Origin: Pedobacter sp. B4-66
GTDB lineage: Bacteria; Bacteroidota; Bacteroidia; Sphingobacteriales; Sphingobacteriaceae
Direction of reading: 5' to 3'
DNA length: 64,000 nt
Assembly: GCF_018492665.1 (NCBI RefSeq)
Contig: NZ_JAFVME010000005.1
Coordinates: forward strand, 372,001-436,000
Positions 53,104-61,267 of this stretch are shown piece by piece. Under the pieces are notes generated by a model. That model made no database searches, was not told the origin of the DNA, and saw only the letters and a program-made list of their open reading frames with translations. How positions within the stretch are numbered: position 1 is the stretch's first letter; each line of letters starts with the position of its first letter. The position numbers and the translations under genes are program-made.

Positions 53104-53658
53104 ACTTTCTATGAAAGTAAGCACATTATCAGGGGCAAAATACTGAACATTTTTCCCCTCCTTAATTCCCTTTCGAATAAAAGTAGATGAAATATCCATT
53201 TGAGGTGTTTCGGTAATTACAATTGAAGGGTGATCTTTCCATTCACTGATATCTATTCCAGGTCTGGGGTACACATAAATCTGATAATTCTTTAAAAGAA
53301 CATCATAATTTTTCCATTTTTTAATGGAAGCCAGATTATCAGCCCCCATTATTAGCACAAACTCTTTTCCTGGGTACTTTTCTTGTAAATGAGTGAGTGT
53401 ATCAATGGTATAAGAGGGTTGAGGCAGGCCAAATTCGATATCGCTAACCCTGATTTTCTCAGAGTTCTCGGTGGCTAATTTGGCCATCTCCAATCGGTCG
53501 TACATATTTGTCAAACCGTTTTTATTCTTCAGTGGGTTATGAGGCGAAACTACCAGCCAAACTTCCTTTAATCCGGTAAAACTAGCCATGTAATTAGCAA
53601 TTACCAGATGTCCGATATGTATGGGGTTAAAGGACCCGAAGAATAACCCTGTTTTCAT
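53086..53658 (-). CDS. nadD: Nicotinate-nucleotide adenylyltransferase
   Basis: Protein of 190 residues. GLFFGSFNPIHIGHLVIA is the nucleotidyltransferase signature (HIGH at 14-17) and a C-terminal DISSTFIRKGI block carries the second ATP contact (SxTxxR type). It makes deamido-NAD from nicotinate mononucleotide. Third gene of yicC-gmk-nadD, 3 nt after gmk, and it ends on the stop codon of the convergent methylase. Confidence 0.92.
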   Translation of the reverse strand: MKTGLFFGSFNPIHIGHLVIANYMASFTGLKEVWLVVSPHNPLKNKNGLTNMYDRLEMAKLATENSEKIRVSDIEFGLPQPSYTIDTLTHLQEKYPGKEFVLIMGADNLASIKKWKNYDVLLKNYQIYVYPRPGIDISEWKDHPSIVITETPQMDISSTFIRKGIKEGKNVQYFAPDNVLTFIESKNMYR

Positions 53659-53661
53659 TAT

Positions 53662-54231
53662 TTAGCTATTGATAAAATCTCCCACTAATTTTTCAGCTTC
53701 AGCACATGCTGTATCTAAATCATAGTTTTTTAGGATAACATCAAATTTGTCGGCATAGCTAAGCTCTTTTTCAGCCTTTATAAAGCGCTCCTGTAGTTTT
53801 TCGGCACTATCAGTGCCACGACCACTTAAACGTTCTTTCAGCACCTCTAAAGATGGTGGTTGAACAAAAATAGCCAGTGCGTCATCTTCATACTTGCGTT
53901 TTAAGCGTAATCCGCCTTCTACATCAATGTCAAATATCACATGTTTGCCATCATTCCAGATGCGGTCAATTTCAGATCTTAAAGTACCATAAAAAGTACC
54001 ATTATAAACTTCCTCAAACTCTACAAACTCCTGATGAGCAACTTTGTGCAAAAAATCTTCTTTAGTGATAAAGTAATAATCCTTGTCATTTTTTTCATCT
54101 CCACGTAACTGACGAGTTGTTGCAGAGATAGAAAAACTTAACGAGGGGAATTTCGTAAGTAGGTGCTTTACTATTGTTGTTTTTCCTGCCCCAGAAGGTG
54201 CAGAAAATATGATAAGTTTACCTTGTTTCAT
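53662..54231 (-). CDS. gmk: Guanylate kinase
   Basis: Protein of 189 residues. The P-loop SAPSGAGKTT (10-19) and the GMP-binding region (SATTRQLRGDEKNDKDYYFI; EFVEFEEVYNGTFYGT) are complete. It converts GMP to GDP. It follows yicC by 30 nt and precedes nadD by 3 nt, one operon. Confidence 0.94.
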   Translation of the reverse strand: MKQGKLIIFSAPSGAGKTTIVKHLLTKFPSLSFSISATTRQLRGDEKNDKDYYFITKEDFLHKVAHQEFVEFEEVYNGTFYGTLRSEIDRIWNDGKHVIFDIDVEGGLRLKRKYEDDALAIFVQPPSLEVLKERLSGRGTDSAEKLQERFIKAEKELSYADKFDVILKNYDLDTACAEAEKLVGDFINS

Positions 54232-54261
54232 TTTTTGTGTTGTCGTCTTTCAGCCAAGGGC

Positions 54262-55137
54262 TTACAAAACATTTAATAGTTGTTCTTTAATTTTCTCTAG
54301 CTCTTCCTTCATTCCCACAACCAACTGCTGTATTTGCGCATCGTTAGCTTTTGCACCCATGGTATTAATCTCTCTGCCTATTTCCTGAGAAATAAAACCA
54401 AGCTTTTTCCCATTTGCATCTTTGCTTTTTAATGTTTCAATAAAGTAATCACAATGACTCCTTAAACGAATCTTTTCCTCAGTAATGTCAAGCTTGTCAA
54501 TGTAATAGATTAACTCTTGCTCCAGACGGTTCTGATCCACGTTTATCTTTCCTACATTATCTTCCAGAAACTGATTTAATCTGCTTCTGATCTGAGGAAT
54601 TCTAAGAGGTTCCAAAACTTCAATTTCAGAGAAGAACTGTAGAATATTTTTAATTCTCAACTCAAGGTCTGTTTTTAAAACAACACCTTCTGCAATCCTG
54701 AATTGGTTAAAACTCTCCAGGGCTTTAGCAAATGTACTATTTAAAATATCCCAATCATTTTCATTAACCTCCTCATCAGAATAGCTAATTACCTCAGGGA
54801 AATTAAGAACAGCTTGTAAAAGGTTATTAGAATTGGCTCCTAATTGGATATTGATTTCTTCAAGTTGCTTGTAATATTTGCTTAACAAGGCAGCATTAAT
54901 AGTTGCCCCTTTTAAGTTTTCTTCGCTGCGTTCTATGTTTATAGAAACACTTACTTTACCGCGCTCAATTTCCTTACTGCAGATATTACGCAGCAATAAT
55001 TCTTTATCCGAGAATGCTCTTGGTAGTTTTAAATTAAGTTCCAGGAACTTACTGTTTAAAGATTTTATCTCTACCGCAAACTTTATGTTTTCGTGATCAG
55101 TAGAAGCCAGGCCATACCCTGTCATTGATTTTATCAT
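54262..55137 (-). CDS. yicC: YicC/YloC-family endoribonuclease
   Basis: Protein of 291 residues, standard length. The conserved N-terminus MIKSMTGYG and the C-terminal GKKLGFISQEIGREINTMGAKAND block define the family, shown in E. coli to have endoribonuclease activity. The start is ATG 55137, since the family always begins this way; the TTG two codons upstream is not needed. The promoter box TATCTTTG ends 4 nt before this ATG, so the mRNA is probably leaderless. First gene of yicC-gmk-nadD. Confidence 0.9.
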   Translation of the reverse strand: MIKSMTGYGLASTDHENIKFAVEIKSLNSKFLELNLKLPRAFSDKELLLRNICSKEIERGKVSVSINIERSEENLKGATINAALLSKYYKQLEEINIQLGANSNNLLQAVLNFPEVISYSDEEVNENDWDILNSTFAKALESFNQFRIAEGVVLKTDLELRIKNILQFFSEIEVLEPLRIPQIRSRLNQFLEDNVGKINVDQNRLEQELIYYIDKLDITEEKIRLRSHCDYFIETLKSKDANGKKLGFISQEIGREINTMGAKANDAQIQQLVVGMKEELEKIKEQLLNVL

Positions 55138-55140
55138 GTG

Positions 55141-55148
55141 CAAAGATA
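55141..55148 (-). promoter_or_regulatory. yicC operon promoter, -7 box TATCTTTG, likely leaderless
   Basis: Exact TAnnTTTG match followed by CAC and the ATG at 55137. With the box centred near -7 the first transcribed base is the A of the start codon. Confidence 0.6.
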
Positions 55149-55236
55149 TAATTTATTGCCTTTTCAAACTCATTTAACTTTTTTTAACTTAGAGCATTGG
55201 CAAACAATAGTTAAGTTTACAAAAAATATTCGTTAG

Positions 55237-55950
55237 ATGAAGAGGCCAGGTTACTTAAATATTTTAGTATTTCTACTGTTTTTTGCGGCATCCCTAGCTT
55301 CTGTTTCAGCCCAGCAAGAGTTTATTTTGAAAGGGGCAATATTAGAAAAGGGGACAAAGACGCGTGTTGCTGCAGCTCAAATCGTAAATAAAAGAACCGG
55401 TCTGTCTGTATTAAGTAGCGATTTTGGCCTGTTCCAAATAAGGGCCGTGCCCGGCGATAGCCTTTTGGTAATTAAAATGGAATATTCTGATGGGATAGCT
55501 GTTGCCCAACCGGGGAAAGACCTTATCGTTTATTTAGATAGAGGCACAACATTAAAAGAAGTTAATATTACCGGGCAAACAAAAAGGCAGGAACTAAATG
55601 ATATAAAAAGAGATTTTAGAAACAAAGGTTCATTTTACCAAGGGAAACCACCATTCTTATCATTCCTTTTTAAACCACTTACAGCAGTTTATGAGTTGCT
55701 AGGCCGAACACCAAAAAATGCAAGAAGATTTGGTCGTTATTATGAAACCGAAATGCAGCAGACCTTAATAGATGGTTTTTTTAATGAATCTATTATTCAA
55801 AACAATACTGATTTAAAAGGAGATATTCTCGAAAAGTATATGATTGATTACAGACCGGAGTATGAGAAGGCTAAAAGCTGGACAGAATATGATGCCATCA
55901 AATACATAAGGGAGTCGTATAAAAAATATACTGATACCCTAAAAAAGTAA
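55237..55950 (+). CDS. Secreted protein with carboxypeptidase-regulatory-like domain
   Basis: Protein of 237 residues with a signal peptide (about 1-25, ending VSAQ). Residues 28-110 look like the CarboxypepD_reg-like beta domain common in Bacteroidota surface proteins (FILKGAILEKGTKTRVAAAQIVN, a GL.VLSSDFGLFQIRAVPGD turn and LREVNIT-like end). The C-terminal half is charged and helical with no recognised family. No TonB plug or barrel follows, so it is not a receptor. It converges with rnc across 3 nt. Confidence 0.7.
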   Translation: MKRPGYLNILVFLLFFAASLASVSAQQEFILKGAILEKGTKTRVAAAQIVNKRTGLSVLSSDFGLFQIRAVPGDSLLVIKMEYSDGIAVAQPGKDLIVYLDRGTTLKEVNITGQTKRQELNDIKRDFRNKGSFYQGKPPFLSFLFKPLTAVYELLGRTPKNARRFGRYYETEMQQTLIDGFFNESIIQNNTDLKGDILEKYMIDYRPEYEKAKSWTEYDAIKYIRESYKKYTDTLKK

Positions 55951-55953
55951 AAG

Positions 55954-56682
55954 TTAAATAGAAAGGGCTTCGCAAGCTTTTTCAGCAGCAAGCTTTTCAG
56001 CATTCTTTTTATTGTAATCCCTGCCTGTACCAAAGCTTTCACCTTCGATAACAGCTTGTATTGTGAATAGCTTTGCACTTTCACCCTCACCATTCTGAAT
56101 CATATCAAAAGAGATATCTTTACCATGGCGTTGGCACCATTCAATCAATTTGCTCTTAAAGTTAGTTTCAGTAAGCTCTAATGTGTGGATGTCGATATAC
56201 GGCTTTACAATCCTTTTAAGCAGAAAATCTTTAGTGAAATTATATCCTTTATCAAGATACACAGCTCCTACAAGAGCTTCAAATGCATCACCTAGCATAG
56301 AATGATGTTTTGTCTGGATATTTACAGCTTTTTGATCAAAAACAATCAGCTGATCAAAGCCCATTTTTCTTGCAAGTTGATTAAGATTGGCGCGATTTAC
56401 AATTTTTGAGCGCATTTCTGTTAAAAAACCTTCCTCTTTGTATGGATAACTTTTAAACAGTAATTCTGCAATTACGGCTCCCAAAATAGCATCGCCCAGA
56501 AATTCTAAACGTTCGTTACTACTCCGGCTGCCATTTTTTAGGATTTTTGCCACAGACCTGTGCCTGAACGCCATTTTATATAAAACAGTATTTCCAGGCA
56601 CAAAGCCTAAAATGTTGTTCAACTTTTTTATAAAGTCTTTATCGGATGACAGATAAAGCTTATACAGGTCAAATAATGGCAT
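55954..56682 (-). CDS. rnc: Ribonuclease III
   Basis: Protein of 242 residues. The RNase III signature NERLEFLGDAILG (about 56-68) and a second acidic cluster (MLGDAFEALVGAVYLD) form the catalytic valley; a double-stranded RNA-binding domain covers the C-terminus (about 170-240). It processes rRNA precursors. It follows fabF on the same strand but has its own -7 box inside the fabF terminator. Confidence 0.94.
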   Translation of the reverse strand: MPLFDLYKLYLSSDKDFIKKLNNILGFVPGNTVLYKMAFRHRSVAKILKNGSRSSNERLEFLGDAILGAVIAELLFKSYPYKEEGFLTEMRSKIVNRANLNQLARKMGFDQLIVFDQKAVNIQTKHHSMLGDAFEALVGAVYLDKGYNFTKDFLLKRIVKPYIDIHTLELTETNFKSKLIEWCQRHGKDISFDMIQNGEGESAKLFTIQAVIEGESFGTGRDYNKKNAEKLAAEKACEALSI

Positions 56683-56692
56683 TAAATTATTG

Positions 56693-56721
56693 CAAAATTA
56701 AAGGAGGCTAAAATAGCCTCC
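56693..56721 (-). terminator. fabF terminator overlapping the rnc promoter
   Basis: Stem GGAGGCTA (56703-56710) / TAGCCTCC (56714-56721) with a 3-nt loop; on the minus strand it is followed by TTTAATTTTG. Its T-tract contains TAATTTTG (56693-56700), an exact -7 box for rnc, giving a predicted leader of about 7 nt. Confidence 0.65.
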
Positions 56722-56733
56722 ACAAAGTGCTTT

Positions 56734-57987
56734 TTATTCTTCGTATTTTTTGAAAATCACCGAAGCATTGTGACCTCCGAAGCCAAAAGTATTACTCAAA
56801 GCGGCACGAATTGGTCTCTTTTGAGCCACATTAAATGTGAAATTTAATTTCGGATCAAACGCAGGATCATCAGTAAAGTGATTAATAGTAGGAGGTACTA
56901 TATCATTTTTCACTGCAAGGATAGATGCAATTGCTTCAATAGCACCTGCAGCACCTAATAAATGCCCTGTCATAGATTTTGTAGAACTGATGTTTAATTT
57001 ATAAGCATCTTCTCCAAATAAATCCACAATAGCTTTTGTTTCAGAAATGTCTCCCAAAGGAGTTGAGGTTCCATGAACATTGATGTAATCAATATCCGCA
57101 GTAGTTAAACCAGCATCTCTAAGGGCATTTGTCATCACCATTTTTGCACCTAATCCTTGCGGATGTGGAGCTGTAATATGGTTAGCATCTGCGCTCATTC
57201 CACCGCCAACTAATTCGGCATAGATCTTAGCACCTCTTTTCTTAGCATGTTCCAGTTCTTCCAAAATAATGGTTCCTGCACCTTCACCGGCAACAAAACC
57301 ATCTCGGTCTTTATCAAACGGTCTTGAAGCTGTTTGAGGATCATCATTTCTGGTCGATAAGGCATGCATTGCATTAAAACCACCAATACCTGCTTCGTTA
57401 ATAATGGCTTCAGATCCACCGCTAATCACAACATCGCACATATTCAAACGAATATAGTTGTACGCATCGATCATTGCATTTGTAGACGAAGCACATGCAG
57501 AAACTGTTGCAAAATTGGGGCCTCTAAGTCCATATTTTATAGAAATATGGCCCGGAACAATGTCAATTATTACTTTAGGAATAAAGAACGGATTCATGCG
57601 TGGAGTACCATCGCCTAAAAAGAAGTTCTTCATTTCATCCTGAAATGTCTTAAAGCCGCCAATGCCAGAACCCCAGATTACACCAACACGGTTAGTATCG
57701 ATTTTTGAAAAATCAAAATTACCATCTTTTACAGCTTCATCTGTGGATACTAAAGCATATTGAACAAATGGATCTAGCTTGCGCGCTTCCTTTTTGTCCA
57801 AAAAATCTTCTGGATTGAAGTTTTTAAGCTCACATGCAAACTTGGTTTTGAATTTTGATGTATCAAAACCTGTAATGGGGCCAGCGCCACTCACCCCATT
57901 TAACAGGCCTTCCCAGAACTCCGGGATTGTACTGCCAATAGGAGTGAGCGCACCCAACCCTGTAACTACTACTCTTTTTACTTCCAT
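56734..57987 (-). CDS. fabF: Beta-ketoacyl-ACP synthase II
   Basis: Protein of 417 residues with the Cys-His-His triad: C165 in VSACASSTN, His in NVHGTSTPLGD and His in GHLLGAAGAIEA. It elongates acyl-ACP in fatty-acid synthesis. The acpP gene lies 27 nt upstream on the same strand, so acpP-fabF is an operon, and rnc follows, an arrangement common in bacteria. Confidence 0.95.
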   Translation of the reverse strand: MEVKRVVVTGLGALTPIGSTIPEFWEGLLNGVSGAGPITGFDTSKFKTKFACELKNFNPEDFLDKKEARKLDPFVQYALVSTDEAVKDGNFDFSKIDTNRVGVIWGSGIGGFKTFQDEMKNFFLGDGTPRMNPFFIPKVIIDIVPGHISIKYGLRGPNFATVSACASSTNAMIDAYNYIRLNMCDVVISGGSEAIINEAGIGGFNAMHALSTRNDDPQTASRPFDKDRDGFVAGEGAGTIILEELEHAKKRGAKIYAELVGGGMSADANHITAPHPQGLGAKMVMTNALRDAGLTTADIDYINVHGTSTPLGDISETKAIVDLFGEDAYKLNISSTKSMTGHLLGAAGAIEAIASILAVKNDIVPPTINHFTDDPAFDPKLNFTFNVAQKRPIRAALSNTFGFGGHNASVIFKKYEE

Positions 57988-58014
57988 TTATACGGATTAT
58001 ACGGAGACCGTATT

Positions 58015-58251
58015 TTACTTAACGTTTTTTTCTAAGTAAGCAATTGCTTGACCAACTGTACCAATGGTCTCAGCCTGATCATCAGGGATTGCTACATTGA
58101 ATTCTTTTTCAAACTCCATAATAAGTTCTACTGTATCTAAAGAATCCGCACCTAAATCGTTAGTGAAAGAAGCCTCTGGGGTAACTTCGCTTTCATCCAC
58201 ACCTAATTTTTCAACGATAATAGCCTTAACTCTTGAAGCAATATCAGACAT
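58015..58251 (-). CDS. acpP: Acyl carrier protein
   Basis: Acidic protein of 78 residues with the phosphopantetheine attachment site [17 protein letters not shown] (S37). It carries acyl chains for FabF, encoded directly downstream. The upstream box TTTCTTTG (one mismatch to TAnnTTTG) on the minus strand is a possible promoter. Confidence 0.95.
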   Translation of the reverse strand: MSDIASRVKAIIVEKLGVDESEVTPEASFTNDLGADSLDTVELIMEFEKEFNVAIPDDQAETIGTVGQAIAYLEKNVK

Positions 58252-58409
58252 AATGTTATAATTTAATGGTTAAATAATTCAGTGCAAAGAAAAATAAATT
58301 CTTACACATTTCAAATGTTTTTATTTCTCTATCAATTTTAATGTTTTTATTTCGAACATTAAAGTAAAATTAGTTTTATAATTTCGTAATCCCGTAAATA
58401 TACTGCGTT

Positions 58410-58829
58410 TTGAACAAAACTTACTTAAAACTATCATTAGACCTCGATTTTGTACTAATTGCTATCACTGCTTCCTTGAAAGATTATATGCTCTGTCATA
58501 AAATAAATACAAACCTTAATTTTAACTTTGAAAAGGTTGAGGATCATGAGGTTTACTTTAATATTGATGAAGATCCACTGCCATTTTCGAAATATTATTT
58601 TTATGTTGAACAGGGAGAGATTGAATATTACATCCTTAACAATCGAAATGCAGAAGGGTTTTTAATTCCAGAAATGAATAAAGTAGATTTTTTTATGATT
58701 ATTCATCAGTACATTGATAAAGAAGATCTTAATTTTATACTTAACGGATTGAATAAACTACCTGATATTCAGGTGGCTGCACAGATAGACCCACGTAAAT
58801 TGAAGTCGAGAGAAAATTTGATAATGTAA
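58410..58829 (+). CDS. IPExxxVDY family protein
   Basis: Protein of 139 residues carrying the family motif as LIPEMNKVDFF, a small Bacteroidota-restricted family of unknown function that lies next to pyk in many genomes. Otherwise aromatic and Asn-rich, without membrane segments. The start is TTG 58410; no in-frame ATG would keep the N-terminal KTYLKLSLDLDFVL strand. pyk follows after 139 nt. Confidence 0.8.
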   Translation: MNKTYLKLSLDLDFVLIAITASLKDYMLCHKINTNLNFNFEKVEDHEVYFNIDEDPLPFSKYYFYVEQGEIEYYILNNRNAEGFLIPEMNKVDFFMIIHQYIDKEDLNFILNGLNKLPDIQVAAQIDPRKLKSRENLIM

Positions 58830-58837
58830 TTTTTATA

Positions 58838-58866
58838 TTGTAGGTGTATTAAATACACTATATTTG
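58838..58866 (+). promoter_or_regulatory. pyk promoter with operator-like palindrome in the spacer
   Basis: TTG (58838-58840), an 18-nt spacer and TATATTTG (58859-58866), an exact match to the Bacteroidota consensus at both elements. The palindrome GTGTAT-TAA-ATACAC (58844-58858) fills the spacer and is a candidate operator. The leader to the pyk ATG is about 99 nt. Confidence 0.65.
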
Positions 58867-58968
58867 AACTTACATTATCAGACAAATAACATTAATAATC
58901 AGACGGACATCGGTTTTTTATGTGGAAAATCGGCGTTTTGCCCGTCAATAATAAATTTAAGTAACTAA

Positions 58969-60399
58969 ATGAAACCATTTCATTCCAGAACAAAAATTGT
59001 GGCCACCCTGGGCCCTGCTTCAGCTAAACCGGAAGTTTTATACAGTATGTTTAACGCCGGATTAGACGTTTGCCGTTTAAATTTTTCACACGGTTCTCAG
59101 GCAGATCATCAGGAAGTATTGGATACCATTCGCGATATCAATCAAAAATACAATTATAATGTGGGTATCCTTGCCGATTTACAAGGCCCTAAAATTAGAA
59201 TTGGTATGGTTCAGGATGGTGGTATTAACTTAGTTAATGGAAATCGTACCATCATCACTACGCAAGAGTGCATAGGAAGTGAAGAACGTATTTACATCAC
59301 TTATGATACTTTCCCAAAAGACGTAAAAGCAGGCGAAATCATCCTTTTAGATGATGGTAAACTACAAATGCGCGTTATCGAAACCAACCTTAAAGACGAG
59401 GTTGTTTGCGAAATCGTACACGGTGGTATCCTTACCTCAAGAAAAGGTGTGAACTTACCTAATACAAAAGTTTCTATCCCTTCACTTACAATTGAAGATA
59501 GAAAAAACCTTGAGTTTGTTCTTGAAAACGACGTAGAATGGATTGGACTTTCATTTGTTCGTAATGCTGAAGACATTATTGAATTAAAAGATATCATCAA
59601 ACAAAGAGGTAAAACAGCTCGTGTAATCGCTAAAATCGAGAAACCTGAGGCTATTGCTAACATTGATGAAATCATTGCTGTTTCTGACGGTATCATGGTT
59701 GCCCGTGGTGACCTTGGAGTTGAAATGCCAATGGAAGAAGTTCCTTTGTTACAAAAAATGATTGTACAAAAATGTAGAGCTGCTTCTAAACCAGTAATTA
59801 TTGCTACCCAAATGTTGGAAAGTATGATTACTACACCAAGGCCAACACGTGCTGAGGTTAACGACGTTGCAAACTCTGTTCTTGATGGTGCTGATGCAGT
59901 AATGCTAAGCGGCGAAACCTCAGTAGGTGAGTTTCCACTTATCGTTATCGAGACTATGCAGAAGATCATTCAGAACATCGAAACTAACAACTATCCATTC
60001 CACCCGGAGAAGTTCCTTAAACCGAAATCTGAGAGCTTCTTAAGTGATGCAATTTGTGATACAGCTTGTTTCTTATCTAAGCAAACAAACGCAGTAGGTA
60101 TCGTTTCTATGACCGTGAGTGGATACACTGCTTTTGAAATCTCAAGTCACAGACCTAAGGCTTTAACTTATATCTTCACCAGTAACAAATCTCTATTAAA
60201 TACTTTAAGCCTTCTATGGGGTGTTCAAGGTTTTTACTACGACAAATTTGAAAGTACTGATGAGACTATTCAAGATGTAAACAACTTGCTTAAGGAATAC
60301 AAAATGATAAAAAAAGGAGACGTGATTATTAACACGGCTGCTATTCCAATGGAGCATAAAGGTAAAACCAACATGGTGAAAATCACTGTTATTGATTAA
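58969..60399 (+). CDS. pyk: Pyruvate kinase
   Basis: Protein of 476 residues. CRLNFSHGS, the substrate/Mg signature IAKIEKPEAIANIDEI, GIMVARGDLGVEMP and the long MLESMITTPRPTRAEVNDVAN block are complete. It makes pyruvate and ATP from phosphoenolpyruvate. The C-terminal allosteric domain is present. Transcribed from the promoter at 58838, separate from the IPExxxVDY gene. Confidence 0.95.
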   Translation: MKPFHSRTKIVATLGPASAKPEVLYSMFNAGLDVCRLNFSHGSQADHQEVLDTIRDINQKYNYNVGILADLQGPKIRIGMVQDGGINLVNGNRTIITTQECIGSEERIYITYDTFPKDVKAGEIILLDDGKLQMRVIETNLKDEVVCEIVHGGILTSRKGVNLPNTKVSIPSLTIEDRKNLEFVLENDVEWIGLSFVRNAEDIIELKDIIKQRGKTARVIAKIEKPEAIANIDEIIAVSDGIMVARGDLGVEMPMEEVPLLQKMIVQKCRAASKPVIIATQMLESMITTPRPTRAEVNDVANSVLDGADAVMLSGETSVGEFPLIVIETMQKIIQNIETNNYPFHPEKFLKPKSESFLSDAICDTACFLSKQTNAVGIVSMTVSGYTAFEISSHRPKALTYIFTSNKSLLNTLSLLWGVQGFYYDKFESTDETIQDVNNLLKEYKMIKKGDVIINTAAIPMEHKGKTNMVKITVID

Positions 60400-60424
60400 T
60401 ATTCAATAACTATAAGAAAAAAAC

Positions 60425-60432
60425 TACTTTTG
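60425..60432 (+). promoter_or_regulatory. tRNA-Ser promoter, -7 box TACTTTTG
   Basis: Exact TAnnTTTG match; predicted transcription start about 12 nt before the mature tRNA 5' end. Confidence 0.6.
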
Positions 60433-60447
60433 CAATCCTGAAAAAAG

Positions 60448-60538
60448 GGAGAGTTGTCCGAGTGGTTGAAGGAGCACGCCTGGAAAGTGTGTATACCTCA
60501 AAAGGGTATCGAGAGTTCGAATCTCTCACTCTCCGCCA
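60448..60538 (+). tRNA. tRNA-Ser (anticodon GGA)
   Basis: A 91-nt class II tRNA with encoded CCA. Acceptor GGAGAGT pairs with ACTCTCC, followed by discriminator G and CCA (60536-60538). The D-arm has GGTTGAAGGA, the anticodon loop reads CTGGAAA with anticodon GGA, a long variable arm is present as expected for serine tRNAs, and the T-arm is GAGAG-TTCGAAT-CTCTC. Confidence 0.95.
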
Positions 60539-60560
60539 TTCTCGGTATTATAAAAGTATA

Positions 60561-60600
60561 AAAGAGCCCGTATCATTAATCATGATGCGGGCTCTTTTTG
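60561..60600 (+). terminator. Terminator of the tRNA-Ser gene
   Basis: Stem AAAGAGCCCG (60561-60570) / CGGGCTCTTT (60588-60597) with an inner ATCAT/ATGAT pair, then a run of T. Its loop shares CATTAATCATGATGC with the terminator at 9871. Confidence 0.88.
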
Positions 60601-61267
60601 TACCTAAAATGACTGGAATTAGAAGTTGTTTATGTTTGATATTTACAACGATCTCACATAAAATTGTCCACTGCATGATAAAACACCTTGACCTATTCGT
60701 CTGAAAATGAGTAAATAGTATCTGCTCTGTATTGGGTTTTAAATTTTTTAGAGATAAAAACAGTGGTTTGCAAAAAAAAATGAAAAAAAAACGAAAAAAA
60801 ATATCGCGGTTTAGGTCAGAAAACAACCGTTTGCGTAAAATATTAGGAGGTGTTTATCGAGTGATTTTAGTTTTTCAGACGCTCTATCTATTTGGAATAC
60901 AAGTTTTTGTTTGTAATATTGTTTTAACCAAACAAACGATTTAGCAGAATTAAATCGTCACAAGTACCAAATAAATATAACCTAATAATAACCTAACAAA
61001 CCAAATTATGTATTCATGCTCTACAATTCCCCCCACGGGATTATTTCCCCCCAAGATGTATTCTTTTCGCAAGATTAGAAGAAACTAATTCTTATTGGGC
61101 TACTTTGCTTTGGTAGCCAGGCTAATTTAACTTACTCTGAGTTTAAGGTATTCTATTTCCCGCATTTTCGGGAGAGGCTTCGTATTGCATATACTTTAAA
61201 ATCAGGGTAGTTTTTAAGCAATTAATTAATTAAAGGTTTTAAATCAGTTAATACTTAATTATCTGCT
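60601..61267. other. 667-nt upstream region of the SusC gene
   Basis: AT-rich, with three A-runs of 8-9 nt at 60768-60803. Short ORFs 60732-60944 and 61008-61088 have no supporting context. Two hairpins lie close to the receptor gene: GGCTAC/GTAGCC (about 61098-61118) and CCCG/CGGG (about 61159-61172). AGGAGG at about 60845 precedes GTG 60860 of a 28-codon hydrophobic ORF, unusual here because Shine-Dalgarno sequences are rare. No confident gene is called. Confidence 0.4.

Noticed and set aside
59301..59969. 222-codon open frame antisense to pyk
   Set aside because: It lies wholly within a strongly conserved gene, has no family motif, and has a Ser/Ile-rich composition typical of antisense shadows.
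60732..60944. 70-codon ORF upstream of the SusC gene
   Set aside because: The N-terminal half derives from A-runs (poly-Lys), there is no homology that I recognise, and only a weak SD-like AGGAGG inside it.
61008..61088. 26-codon ORF starting MYSCSTIPP before the SusC gene
   Set aside because: Too short, no supporting promoter or family; kept only as a note in the intergenic entry.
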